Below are positions 1-5,575 of a DNA stretch of 5,575 bases, in pieces. Both the position numbers and the translations under genes were made by a program. The first letter of the stretch is position 1. Every line of letters starts with the position of its first letter. The DNA comes from CAZVXI01 sp964631295 (lineage in GTDB: Bacteria > Planctomycetota > Phycisphaerae > Phycisphaerales > SM1A02). The notes under the pieces were generated by a model. It worked only from the letters and a program-made list of their open reading frames with translations. It made no database searches and was not told the origin of the DNA. The stretch is from NCBI GenBank assembly GCA_964631295.1, contig CAZVXI010000197.1, positions 1 through 5,575 on the forward strand. Direction: 5' to 3'.

Positions 1-3000
1 TGATGTCAACTCCCCGACGGACCGCCCGCTGCATACCGCCCGCATCATCCCGGAGCGCGGCTCGTGGATCGAACTGGAAGTCACCAAGAAGGAAGTACTG
101 GCGATGAAAATCGACCAGTCGGCCAAGATTGCGGCAACGACCTTCCTTCGAGCGCTCGATGAAGCGTACAGCTCCACCGACAAACTTTTGGAACTGTTCT
201 ACGACGTGCAGGACATGAAGGTCGAGAAGATTGAGCCGGACTTCTATTCGGCTGAACTCATTCTCGATTCCGAGACCGGTGAAGAACTCTGCCGGCCTGG
301 CGCGCAGCTCGGCGATGCAGTCGAGTATATTCAGGCGTCAGGGCTAAAGTCAGCCCGCGTCATCGCCCGCCCCTCTGATCCACTGATTCTCAACACGCTT
401 GCTGCCGAGAAACTCGACTTCCTCGCGGAAGTCACGGAGCACGAAGCGGCGCTGCTCAAGATTTACGGCCGCCTGCGTCCCGGCAACCCGCCGCAGGTCG
501 ACAAGGCCCGGTCACTGTTCGACGAGAAGTTCTTCGACGACAACCGCTATCGCCTTGGGAAGGTTGGCCGGTTCCGAATCAATCGCAAGTTCGATTCTGA
601 CGAGCAGTACGAACAGGCAAATGAAGACGATCAGGCGATCCGCGCACAGGATTTCCTCGCGATTGTCCGCTATCTGCTCGATCTCCGCGGCAAGCGCAAC
701 AACACGTACACGGACGACATCGACCACCTCGGCAACCGCCGTCTGCGCACGCTCGATGAACTTGCCGTTGAAGAAATGCGCAAGGGGTTCCTCAAACTCC
801 GCCGCACTGTGCAGGAGCGAATGAGTGTCAAAGACCCGGACGAACTGAGCAAGGTTGCTGACCTCGTCAACTCAAAGAGCATCTCCAGCGCGATCGACTT
901 CTTCTTTGGTCGCAGCGAGCTTTCGCAGGTCGTCGACCAGACGAACCCGCTGTCAATGCTCGTCCACGAACGTCGGCTTTCCGCACTTGGCCCGGGCGGC
1001 TTGAACCGAAAGCGCGCGGGCTTTGAAGTGCGCGATGTGCATATCAGCCACTACGGCCGGGTCTGCCCGATCGAAACACCGGAAGGTACGAACATCGGCC
1101 TCATTGTGTCGCTTGGCATTTACTCCAAGATCGATGAGTACGGATTCCTGCTGACGCCCTATCGCCGGATCAAGAACCGCAAGGTCACGGATGAAATCGT
1201 GTATTTGCGGGCCGATGAGGAGATGGGCCACAAGCTTGCAACAAGCGATGTGCTCGACGACAAAGGCTGTATCACTGAAGACCAGGTTCTGGCTCGTGAC
1301 AAAGGCGACCTTGCCCAGGTCCACGCGACAGAAGTCGAGTTCGTCGACATCTCGCCCAAGCAGATCGTCGGCGTGTCGGCCGCGCTCATCCCCTTCCTCG
1401 AGCATGACGACGCCAACCGCGCGTTGATGGGTTCGAACATGCAGCGGCAGGCAGTTCCGCTGATCAAGATCGATCCCCCGCTCGTGGGCACCGGAATGGA
1501 ACAGATCTCAGGTGAAAACAGCAGCATGCTCGTCAAGGCAAAGCGTGGCGGCATCATCACCTACGTCGACGCAGAGCGCATCATCATTGACGACGCCGAT
1601 GAGTACGAACTCCGCAAGAACATCGGTCTGAACGAACGAACCTGCCAGAACCAGAAGCCGGTCATCAGCCTCGGCGAAGAAGTCGAGACCGGGCAGGTGA
1701 TCGCAGATGGCGCATCGACCCAACTCGGACAGTTGGCCATCGGGAAGAACGCGCTCGTCGCGTTCAATACGTTCGACGGCTACAACTTCGAGGACGCCAT
1801 CGTCATCAGCGAACGGCTGGTGAAGGATGATGTGTTCACCTCAATCCACATCGACTCGTTCGACGTTGAAGTGCGTGAAACCAAGCTTGGCCGCGAGGAG
1901 TTCACACGGGATATTCCCAACGTCTCGGAAAAGGCGCTTAACAACCTCGATGAGAACGGCATTATCCGCATCGGTGCGCGCGTCGGTCCAGGCGACATTC
2001 TTGTTGGCAAGGTCAGCCCGAAAAGCAAGAGCGAACTGACCCCTGAAGAAAAACTGCTGCACGCGATCTTTGGCCGCGCCGGCGAGGATGTGAAGAACGA
2101 TTCGCTCGAAGTCCCCGCCGGGACGGAAGGTGTCGTCATCGGCGCGAAGAAGTTTTCACGCCGCGTGCACCTCAACGATCAACAGAAAGCGCAACTCAAA
2201 GAGGACATGGATGCCTTCGAGGCTGAGATGGACCAGAAGCGCATCGGGCTCTTCCGGCAAATGATCGGCAAGATCAACGAGATCGGCGGCACGGAAATGA
2301 TCGACCCCACCACGCGTCAGCGTGTGGGTGCTTCCGACATCGCTGAGGTCATCCTCGAACAGATCGAGACGTTCGATCCGGCGTGGGTGAAGGGCAGCAA
2401 GGATGTGAAAGAGCAGTCGGCGAGGGTGCACAGTCAGTTCTGGCCGCGAATTCAAGCGGTTGAAAAGGAAAAGCAGCGAAAACTCGCCCACATGAAACGT
2501 GGCGATGAACTCAACAGCGGCGTGCTCGAATCCGTCAAGGTTTACATCGCAGCCAAGCGGCAACTGTCCGTTGGCGACAAGATGGCAGGCCGACATGGAA
2601 ACAAGGGTGTCATCGCTCGCCTTGTGCCAGAAGAAGACATGCCGTTCCTGGAAGATGGCACACCTGTCGATGTGTTGCTCAACCCGCTGGGCGTGCCTTC
2701 ACGCATGAATGTTGGGCAGATTCTTGAGACCCACCTTGGCTGGGCAGCGGCGGTGCTTGGTTTCCAGGCAATCACGCCGGTGTTTGACGGCGCGACCGAA
2801 GCAGAGGTGCTGGGCGCCATTGAAGAAGCCAACAACTACGTCGAAGAACGCCTGAACAAGTTCGAAGAAACGGGCGAGAACCCCGGCTCGCCAGACGAAC
2901 TGCTCGCTCGACTCCCATATGGTGGCAAGGCACAACTCTACGACGGGCGCACAGGCGAACCGTTGCACCAGAAGACGACTGTCGGATACATGTACCTGCT

Positions 3001-3355
3001 CAAGTTGCATCACCTCGTGGATGACAAGATCCACGCTCGCGCAACAGGCCCCTACTCGCTGATCACGCAGCAGCCACTTGGCGGCAAGGCTCGCACCGGC
3101 GGCCAGCGATTCGGCGAGATGGAAGTCTGGGCGCTTGAAGGCTACGGCGCAGCGTACGTGTTGCAGGAACTGCTCACTGTCAAGAGCGATGATGTTGAAG
3201 GCCGCACCAAGATCTACGACTCGATGGTCAAGGGCACGAACACGCTCGAAGCCGGCATGCCGGTTGTGTTTGATGTGCTCTGCCATGAGATTCGTGGTCT
3301 GGGCATGAACATCTCACTCGAGAAAGAACAGTTTGAAGGCGGCAGTCTGCTGTAA
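1..3355 (+). CDS. rpoB: DNA-directed RNA polymerase subunit beta, 5'-truncated by the window
   Basis: Beta subunit of RNA polymerase; with beta' it forms the catalytic cleft that makes RNA from DNA. The reading frame is open from base 2, well upstream of the first in-frame ATG at 104. The residues before that ATG (TARIIPERGSWIELEV) are conserved beta sequence, so 104 is an internal methionine, not the start. By comparison with E. coli RpoB about 150-160 N-terminal residues are missing; 1117 are visible. Landmarks in order: rifampicin-region block (908-1000), PIETPEG block (near 1070-1087), EHDDANRALMG block (near 1400), GYNFEDA active-site block (1778-1798), flap with TPEEKLLHAIFG (2039-2074), a helical insertion (2171-2494), and GDKMAGRHGNKG (2573-2608) with the two active-site lysines at 2579 and 2603 (E. 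coli K1065 and K1073). The C-terminus is normal and ends in two consecutive TAA codons. No frameshift or missing catalytic residue was seen. rpoC follows after 103 bases. Identification is near certain. Confidence 0.98.
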   Translation, partial: DVNSPTDRPLHTARIIPERGSWIELEVTKKEVLAMKIDQSAKIAATTFLRALDEAYSSTDKLLELFYDVQDMKVEKIEPDFYSAELILDSETGEELCRPGAQLGDAVEYIQASGLKSARVIARPSDPLILNTLAAEKLDFLAEVTEHEAALLKIYGRLRPGNPPQVDKARSLFDEKFFDDNRYRLGKVGRFRINRKFDSDEQYEQANEDDQAIRAQDFLAIVRYLLDLRGKRNNTYTDDIDHLGNRRLRTLDELAVEEMRKGFLKLRRTVQERMSVKDPDELSKVADLVNSKSISSAIDFFFGRSELSQVVDQTNPLSMLVHERRLSALGPGGLNRKRAGFEVRDVHISHYGRVCPIETPEGTNIGLIVSLGIYSKIDEYGFLLTPYRRIKNRKVTDEIVYLRADEEMGHKLATSDVLDDKGCITEDQVLARDKGDLAQVHATEVEFVDISPKQIVGVSAALIPFLEHDDANRALMGSNMQRQAVPLIKIDPPLVGTGMEQISGENSSMLVKAKRGGIITYVDAERIIIDDADEYELRKNIGLNERTCQNQKPVISLGEEVETGQVIADGASTQLGQLAIGKNALVAFNTFDGYNFEDAIVISERLVKDDVFTSIHIDSFDVEVRETKLGREEFTRDIPNVSEKALNNLDENGIIRIGARVGPGDILVGKVSPKSKSELTPEEKLLHAIFGRAGEDVKNDSLEVPAGTEGVVIGAKKFSRRVHLNDQQKAQLKEDMDAFEAEMDQKRIGLFRQMIGKINEIGGTEMIDPTTRQRVGASDIAEVILEQIETFDPAWVKGSKDVKEQSARVHSQFWPRIQAVEKEKQRKLAHMKRGDELNSGVLESVKVYIAAKRQLSVGDKMAGRHGNKGVIARLVPEEDMPFLEDGTPVDVLLNPLGVPSRMNVGQILETHLGWAAAVLGFQAITPVFDGATEAEVLGAIEEANNYVEERLNKFEETGENPGSPDELLARLPYGGKAQLYDGRTGEPLHQKTTVGYMYLLKLHHLVDDKIHARATGPYSLITQQPLGGKARTGGQRFGEMEVWALEGYGAAYVLQELLTVKSDDVEGRTKIYDSMVKGTNTLEAGMPVVFDVLCHEIRGLGMNISLEKEQFEGGSLL
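908..1000 (+). other. rpoB: Rifampicin-pocket region (cluster I) within rpoB
   Basis: This block of rpoB corresponds to E. coli residues 507-537, the fork-loop region that lines the rifampicin pocket. In E. coli numbering the sequence keeps S509, L511, S512, Q513, D516, Q517, S522, H526, R528, R529, S531, A532, L533 and G534. It differs at S508 (Arg), Q510 (Glu), F514 (Val), M515 (Val), N518 (Thr), E523 (Met), I524 (Leu), T525 (Val), K527 (Glu) and I530 (Leu). Downstream the PIETPEG block keeps P564, N568 and I572. The alignment is ungapped and was made by eye. ELSQVVDQTNPL is a wording I associate with planctomycete-type beta subunits, so the changes are probably ancestral rather than drug-selected. 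Confidence 0.85.
2171..2494 (+). other. rpoB: Helical insertion between flap and active-site lysine block of RpoB
   Basis: These 108 codons lie between the end of the flap region (KKFSRRVH) and KRGDELNSGVLESVKVYIA. They are rich in Lys, Glu, Gln, Asp and Met with spaced hydrophobics, and look mostly alpha-helical, perhaps coiled-coil at both ends (DQQKAQLKEDMDAFEAEM, and QAVEKEKQRKLAHM). The compact beta subunits of Bacillus or Thermus have almost nothing here. E. coli carries an insertion of similar size (called SI2) at the same place. The helical prediction and the equivalence to SI2 are by eye; the position is secure because both flanks are strongly conserved. Confidence 0.7.
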
Positions 3356-3373
3356 TAAGAAGTTCTCAGTGTT

Positions 3374-3404
3374 TCGCCTCCCGGCATCACACGCCGCGAG
3401 GTGA
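3374..3404 (+). repeat. Compact GC-rich hairpin inside the spacer
   Basis: Bases 3374-3385 can pair with 3393-3404: twelve stacked positions with one G-T wobble (3376/3402) and one C-C mismatch (3381/3397), closing a 7-base loop ATCACAC. Most of the pairs are G-C, so the stem should be stable. The sequence after it (GATTCATCTGATTC) has no run of T, so it does not fit an intrinsic terminator acting on rpoB. It could slow polymerase, protect mRNA ends or act as a processing site; no known family was recognised. Confidence 0.5.
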
Positions 3405-3447
3405 TTCATCTGATTCGACGCGCACCACGAAACTCACTACCGAAACT

Positions 3448-3450
3448 GAG
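3448..3450 (+). promoter_or_regulatory. Weak candidate ribosome binding site for rpoC
   Basis: The only Shine-Dalgarno-like bases before the rpoC ATG are GAG, separated from it by 8 bases. No GGAGG-type core is present. The start is instead decided by protein conservation and by the TGA stop at 3447-3449 in the rpoC frame. The GAG lies inside the right arm of the spacer inverted repeat and would be paired if that stem forms. Confidence 0.3.
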
Positions 3451-3458
3451 AACCTGGA

Positions 3459-5575
3459 ATGGCTGAAACTGTTTACGATCGCGTCAACGACTATGGCTCG
3501 GTGAAGATCACCCTCGCATCCCCCAACGACATCCGTTCGTGGTCGTTCGGCGAAGTGAAGAAACCCGAGACGATCAACTACCGCACCTACAGGCCTGAGA
3601 AAGACGGCCTGTTCTGCGAGCGCATCTTCGGCCCCGAACGCGACTACGAATGCGCGTGCGGCAAGTACAAAGGCACGAAGTTCAAGGGCATCATCTGCGA
3701 TCGCTGCGGCGTGAAGGTCACACACAGCCGCGTGCGTCGCAAGCGAATGGGCCATATCAATCTGGCTGCTCCTGTTGTCCACATCTGGTTCTTCAAAGCA
3801 CTGCCCAGCCGGCTCGGCACGCTGCTGAACATGAAGACCGCGGACATGGAGAAGATCATCTACTTCCAGGACTATGTCGTCGTCGATCCTGGCACGACCG
3901 ACATGGAGTTCCGCCAGGTCCTCACCGAGGATCAGTACCGCGAAGCCATCGAGAAGTACGGACTCACATCCTTCACTGCGCTCATGGGCGCTGATGCGGT
4001 CCGCGAGCTGCTCGAACGCATCGATCTCTTCGAGGAAGCGGCGACGATTCGTGATGAACTCAACAAGACGCGCAGCAAGCAAAAGATCAAGGACTTCTCC
4101 AAGCGACTGAAGATCATTGAGCAGATTCGCGGCAGCGAGAACGATCCAACATGGATGGTGCTGGATGTCGTCCCGGTTATCCCGCCGGAGTTGCGCCCGC
4201 TCGTCCTGCTCGAATCGGGCAACTTCGCGACAAGCGACCTCAATGACCTCTACCGTCGGATCATCAACCGAAACAACCGCCTCAAGAAGCTGATGGACTT
4301 GAATGCGCCGGATGTCATCATCCGCAACGAGAAGCGCATGCTCCAGCAGGCGGTCGACGCACTGTTTGACAATGGTCGGTGCAGGCGGCCGGTGCTTGGC
4401 TCATCAAATCGCCCGCTCAAATCGCTCACGGACATGATCAAAGGCAAGCAGGGCCGCTTCCGCGAGAACCTGCTTGGCAAGCGCGTTGATTACTCAGCCC
4501 GTTCAGTCATCGTCGTCGGCCCGGAACTCAAAATCTGGCAGTGCGGCCTGCCGAAGAAGATCGCGCTGGAACTCTATCAGCCGTTCATCATTCGGCGGCT
4601 CAAAGAGCACGGCCTTGCGGACACGATCAAGTCTGCCAAGCGCATGCTCGAACGCCGTGATCCCGAGGTGTGGGACATTCTCGAACAGGTGATCTATCAG
4701 CATCCGGTGCTGCTCAACCGCGCACCGACGCTGCACCGCATGGGTATCCAGGCATTCGAGCCCGTGCTCGTCGAAGGCAATGCGATTCAGCTGCACCCGC
4801 TCGTGTGCACAGGCTACAACGCAGACTTCGACGGCGACCAGATGGCAGTTCACCTGCCTCTGTCAGTCGAAGCGCAGGCCGAGACGCATGTACTCATGCT
4901 CTCGACACACAACATCTTCTCCCCTGCCAACGGCAAGCCGATCGTTTCGCCCAGCCAGGACATTGTGATGGGTGTGTACTTCCTCACCTACTGCGATGAT
5001 CGCGATGACAAACGCGAGCCGAAAGACCTCCGCAAGTTCGGCACATTCCAGGAAGCGGTGATGGCGTGGGAACTCGGCCAGATCGGCATGCAGGAGCGCA
5101 TCGTCTGTCGATTGCATCGTTTCGACGAAGTTGTCGAGAAAGAAGGGGGCAGCGCAAAGCGCCTGCGAGATCGGTCGAAGAATGAAGGCCCGCCACGCAT
5201 CGTCACCACGGTCGGCCGGCTGCTCTTTGGCGAGATTCTCAGTGACGGCATGCCGTTCTACAACTGCACTCTCGGCAAGAAGGGCTGCTCCATCGTCATC
5301 GACGAAACGTATGCACGCCTTGGTCGCCCGGCGACGCTGAGCGTACTCGACGACATGAAAGAAATCGGTTTCCGCTGCTCGATGAAGTCTGGCTTGTCGA
5401 TCGCGATCACCGACTTGCGCATCCCCGATCACAAGCCCGCGCTTCTTGAAGAAACGCAAACGAAGGTCGATCGTATCGAGAAGGCCTATGACGCAGGCGC
5501 AATCACCGAACGTGAACGCCACAACCAGTTGCTCGACCTCTGGGCACACTGCCGTGAACAGATCACGAAGGAACT
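3459..5575 (+). CDS. rpoC: DNA-directed RNA polymerase subunit beta', 3'-truncated by the window
   Basis: Beta' subunit of RNA polymerase, carrying the catalytic Mg2+ site and the clamp. The first 705 codons are visible and the frame is open at the window end. The ATG at 3459 gives MAETVYDRVNDYGSVKITLA, a normal beta' N-terminus; an in-frame TGA four codons upstream rules out a longer protein. Landmarks: zinc ribbon with C65, C67, C80 and C83, spaced as in E. coli C70/C72/C85/C88; clamp helices that bind sigma from about residue 261 to 310 (SDLNDLYRRIINRNNRLKK); GKRVDYSARSVIVVGPEL near residues 341-357; HPVLLNRAPTLHRMGIQAFEP; and NADFDGD at 454-460, whose D456, D458 and D460 hold the Mg2+. 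The visible part ends in the conserved ITERERHNQLLDLW segment, before the bridge helix, trigger loop and second zinc site, so these cannot be judged. No frameshift or missing key residue was seen. It lies downstream of rpoB and is probably co-transcribed with it. Confidence 0.98.
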   Translation, partial: MAETVYDRVNDYGSVKITLASPNDIRSWSFGEVKKPETINYRTYRPEKDGLFCERIFGPERDYECACGKYKGTKFKGIICDRCGVKVTHSRVRRKRMGHINLAAPVVHIWFFKALPSRLGTLLNMKTADMEKIIYFQDYVVVDPGTTDMEFRQVLTEDQYREAIEKYGLTSFTALMGADAVRELLERIDLFEEAATIRDELNKTRSKQKIKDFSKRLKIIEQIRGSENDPTWMVLDVVPVIPPELRPLVLLESGNFATSDLNDLYRRIINRNNRLKKLMDLNAPDVIIRNEKRMLQQAVDALFDNGRCRRPVLGSSNRPLKSLTDMIKGKQGRFRENLLGKRVDYSARSVIVVGPELKIWQCGLPKKIALELYQPFIIRRLKEHGLADTIKSAKRMLERRDPEVWDILEQVIYQHPVLLNRAPTLHRMGIQAFEPVLVEGNAIQLHPLVCTGYNADFDGDQMAVHLPLSVEAQAETHVLMLSTHNIFSPANGKPIVSPSQDIVMGVYFLTYCDDRDDKREPKDLRKFGTFQEAVMAWELGQIGMQERIVCRLHRFDEVVEKEGGSAKRLRDRSKNEGPPRIVTTVGRLLFGEILSDGMPFYNCTLGKKGCSIVIDETYARLGRPATLSVLDDMKEIGFRCSMKSGLSIAITDLRIPDHKPALLEETQTKVDRIEKAYDAGAITERERHNQLLDLWAHCREQITKE
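3651..3707 (+). other. rpoC: N-terminal zinc ribbon of beta'
   Basis: The four cysteines C65, C67, C80 and C83 form a C-x-C-x12-C-x2-C pattern (ECACGKYKG...ICDRCG). This matches the spacing of the beta' Zn site in E. coli, which helps the clamp hold DNA and RNA. All four ligands are present, so the site should be functional. Confidence 0.9.
4818..4838 (+). other. rpoC: Catalytic Mg2+ loop NADFDGD of beta'
   Basis: Residues 454-460 read NADFDGD, the universal signature of multisubunit RNA polymerases. The three aspartates D456, D458 and D460 correspond to E. coli D460, D462 and D464, which coordinate the catalytic Mg2+. They sit between GIQAFEPVLVEGNAIQLHPLVCTGY and QMAVHLPLS, as expected. 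Confidence 0.97.

Larger units (their letters stand above)
3362..3453 (+). repeat. Long interrupted inverted repeat spanning the rpoB-rpoC spacer
   Basis: The left arm GTTCTCAGTGTTTCG (3362-3376) is the reverse complement of the right arm CGAAACTGAGAAC (3441-3453) except for two extra bases. The outer 8 bp (3362-3369 with 3446-3453) are perfect, then come a two-base bulge and 5 more pairs, with a 64-base interior. In RNA this would bring the end of rpoB next to the rpoC start; the right arm ends 5 bases before the ATG. The inner pairs compete with the nested hairpin for bases 3374-3376, so both cannot be complete at once. The function is unknown; RNase processing or translational control are possibilities. 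Confidence 0.55.
3359..3458 (+). other. rpoB-rpoC intergenic spacer
   Basis: This 100-base stretch lies between the second TAA after rpoB and the rpoC ATG. It has no coding potential that extends either gene, since an in-frame TGA at 3447-3449 closes the rpoC frame upstream. No convincing -10/-35 promoter and no hairpin followed by a T tract is visible, so read-through from rpoB to rpoC is expected. It contains a nested inverted-repeat structure and short direct repeats: TGATTC at 3402-3407 and 3411-3416, and CGAAACT at 3428-3434 and 3441-3447. Confidence 0.8.

Noticed and set aside
104..106. ATG as the start of rpoB
   Set aside because: The frame is open to the window edge, and the residues before the ATG match conserved beta sequence, so it is an internal methionine.
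2699..3286. 195-codon open frame on the minus strand within rpoB
   Set aside because: It is antisense to the most conserved C-terminal part of beta and shows no independent support.
3374..3416. Intrinsic terminator after rpoB
   Set aside because: The hairpin is strong but no T tract follows it, and an essential partner gene lies immediately downstream, so termination is unlikely.
3387..4082. 231-codon open frame on the minus strand across the spacer and the 5' part of rpoC
   Set aside because: It lies antisense to conserved rpoC codons, and its protein has no recognisable motif. Long antisense frames are a by-product of codon bias in GC-rich genes.
4863..5549. 228-codon open frame on the minus strand within rpoC
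   Set aside because: It is fully antisense to conserved beta' sequence, its protein was not recognised, and no ribosome binding site was seen. It is treated as a shadow of rpoC.
1..5575. A previously undescribed system, mobile element or CRISPR array
   Set aside because: Apart from the 100-base spacer, the whole window is conserved rpoB and rpoC coding sequence. No direct-repeat array, transposase, tRNA or accessory gene was seen.

Overview
The window is a piece of the bacterial RNA polymerase operon. It holds the 3' nine-tenths or so of rpoB (beta subunit), a 100-base intergenic stretch, and the first half of rpoC (beta' subunit), all on the + strand. Both genes are open at the window edge: rpoB lacks roughly its first 150-160 codons and rpoC stops after 705 codons. 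No mobile elements, RNA genes, CRISPR arrays or accessory genes were found.

The organism looks like a GC-rich bacterium, most probably of the Planctomycetota and perhaps the class Phycisphaerae. The basis is the wording of conserved blocks as remembered from that phylum: ELSQVVDQTNPL in the rifampicin region of RpoB, and GPELKIWQCGLPKKIALELYQPF and IFSPANGKPIVSPSQDIVMG in RpoC. Separate rpoB and rpoC genes and the weak ribosome binding site before rpoC fit this but do not prove it. This is an inference from memory, not a search result.

Layout: 1-3355 is rpoB, ending in a tandem TAA TAA stop. Bases 3359-3458 are non-coding and contain a long interrupted inverted repeat (3362-3376 with 3441-3453) enclosing a compact GC-rich hairpin (3374-3385 with 3393-3404). 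Neither is followed by a T tract, so the two genes are probably co-transcribed. From 3459 to the end is rpoC, whose start is fixed by an in-frame TGA four codons upstream.

The two products together form the catalytic cleft of RNA polymerase. Beta supplies the rifampicin pocket, the flap and two active-site lysines. Beta' supplies the N-terminal zinc ribbon, the clamp helices that bind sigma, and the NADFDGD loop that holds the catalytic Mg2+. All of these landmarks are intact in the visible part. The region is core genome; the observations most worth a second look are the structured rpoB-rpoC spacer, which could mask the rpoC start, and natural substitutions in the rifampicin pocket.
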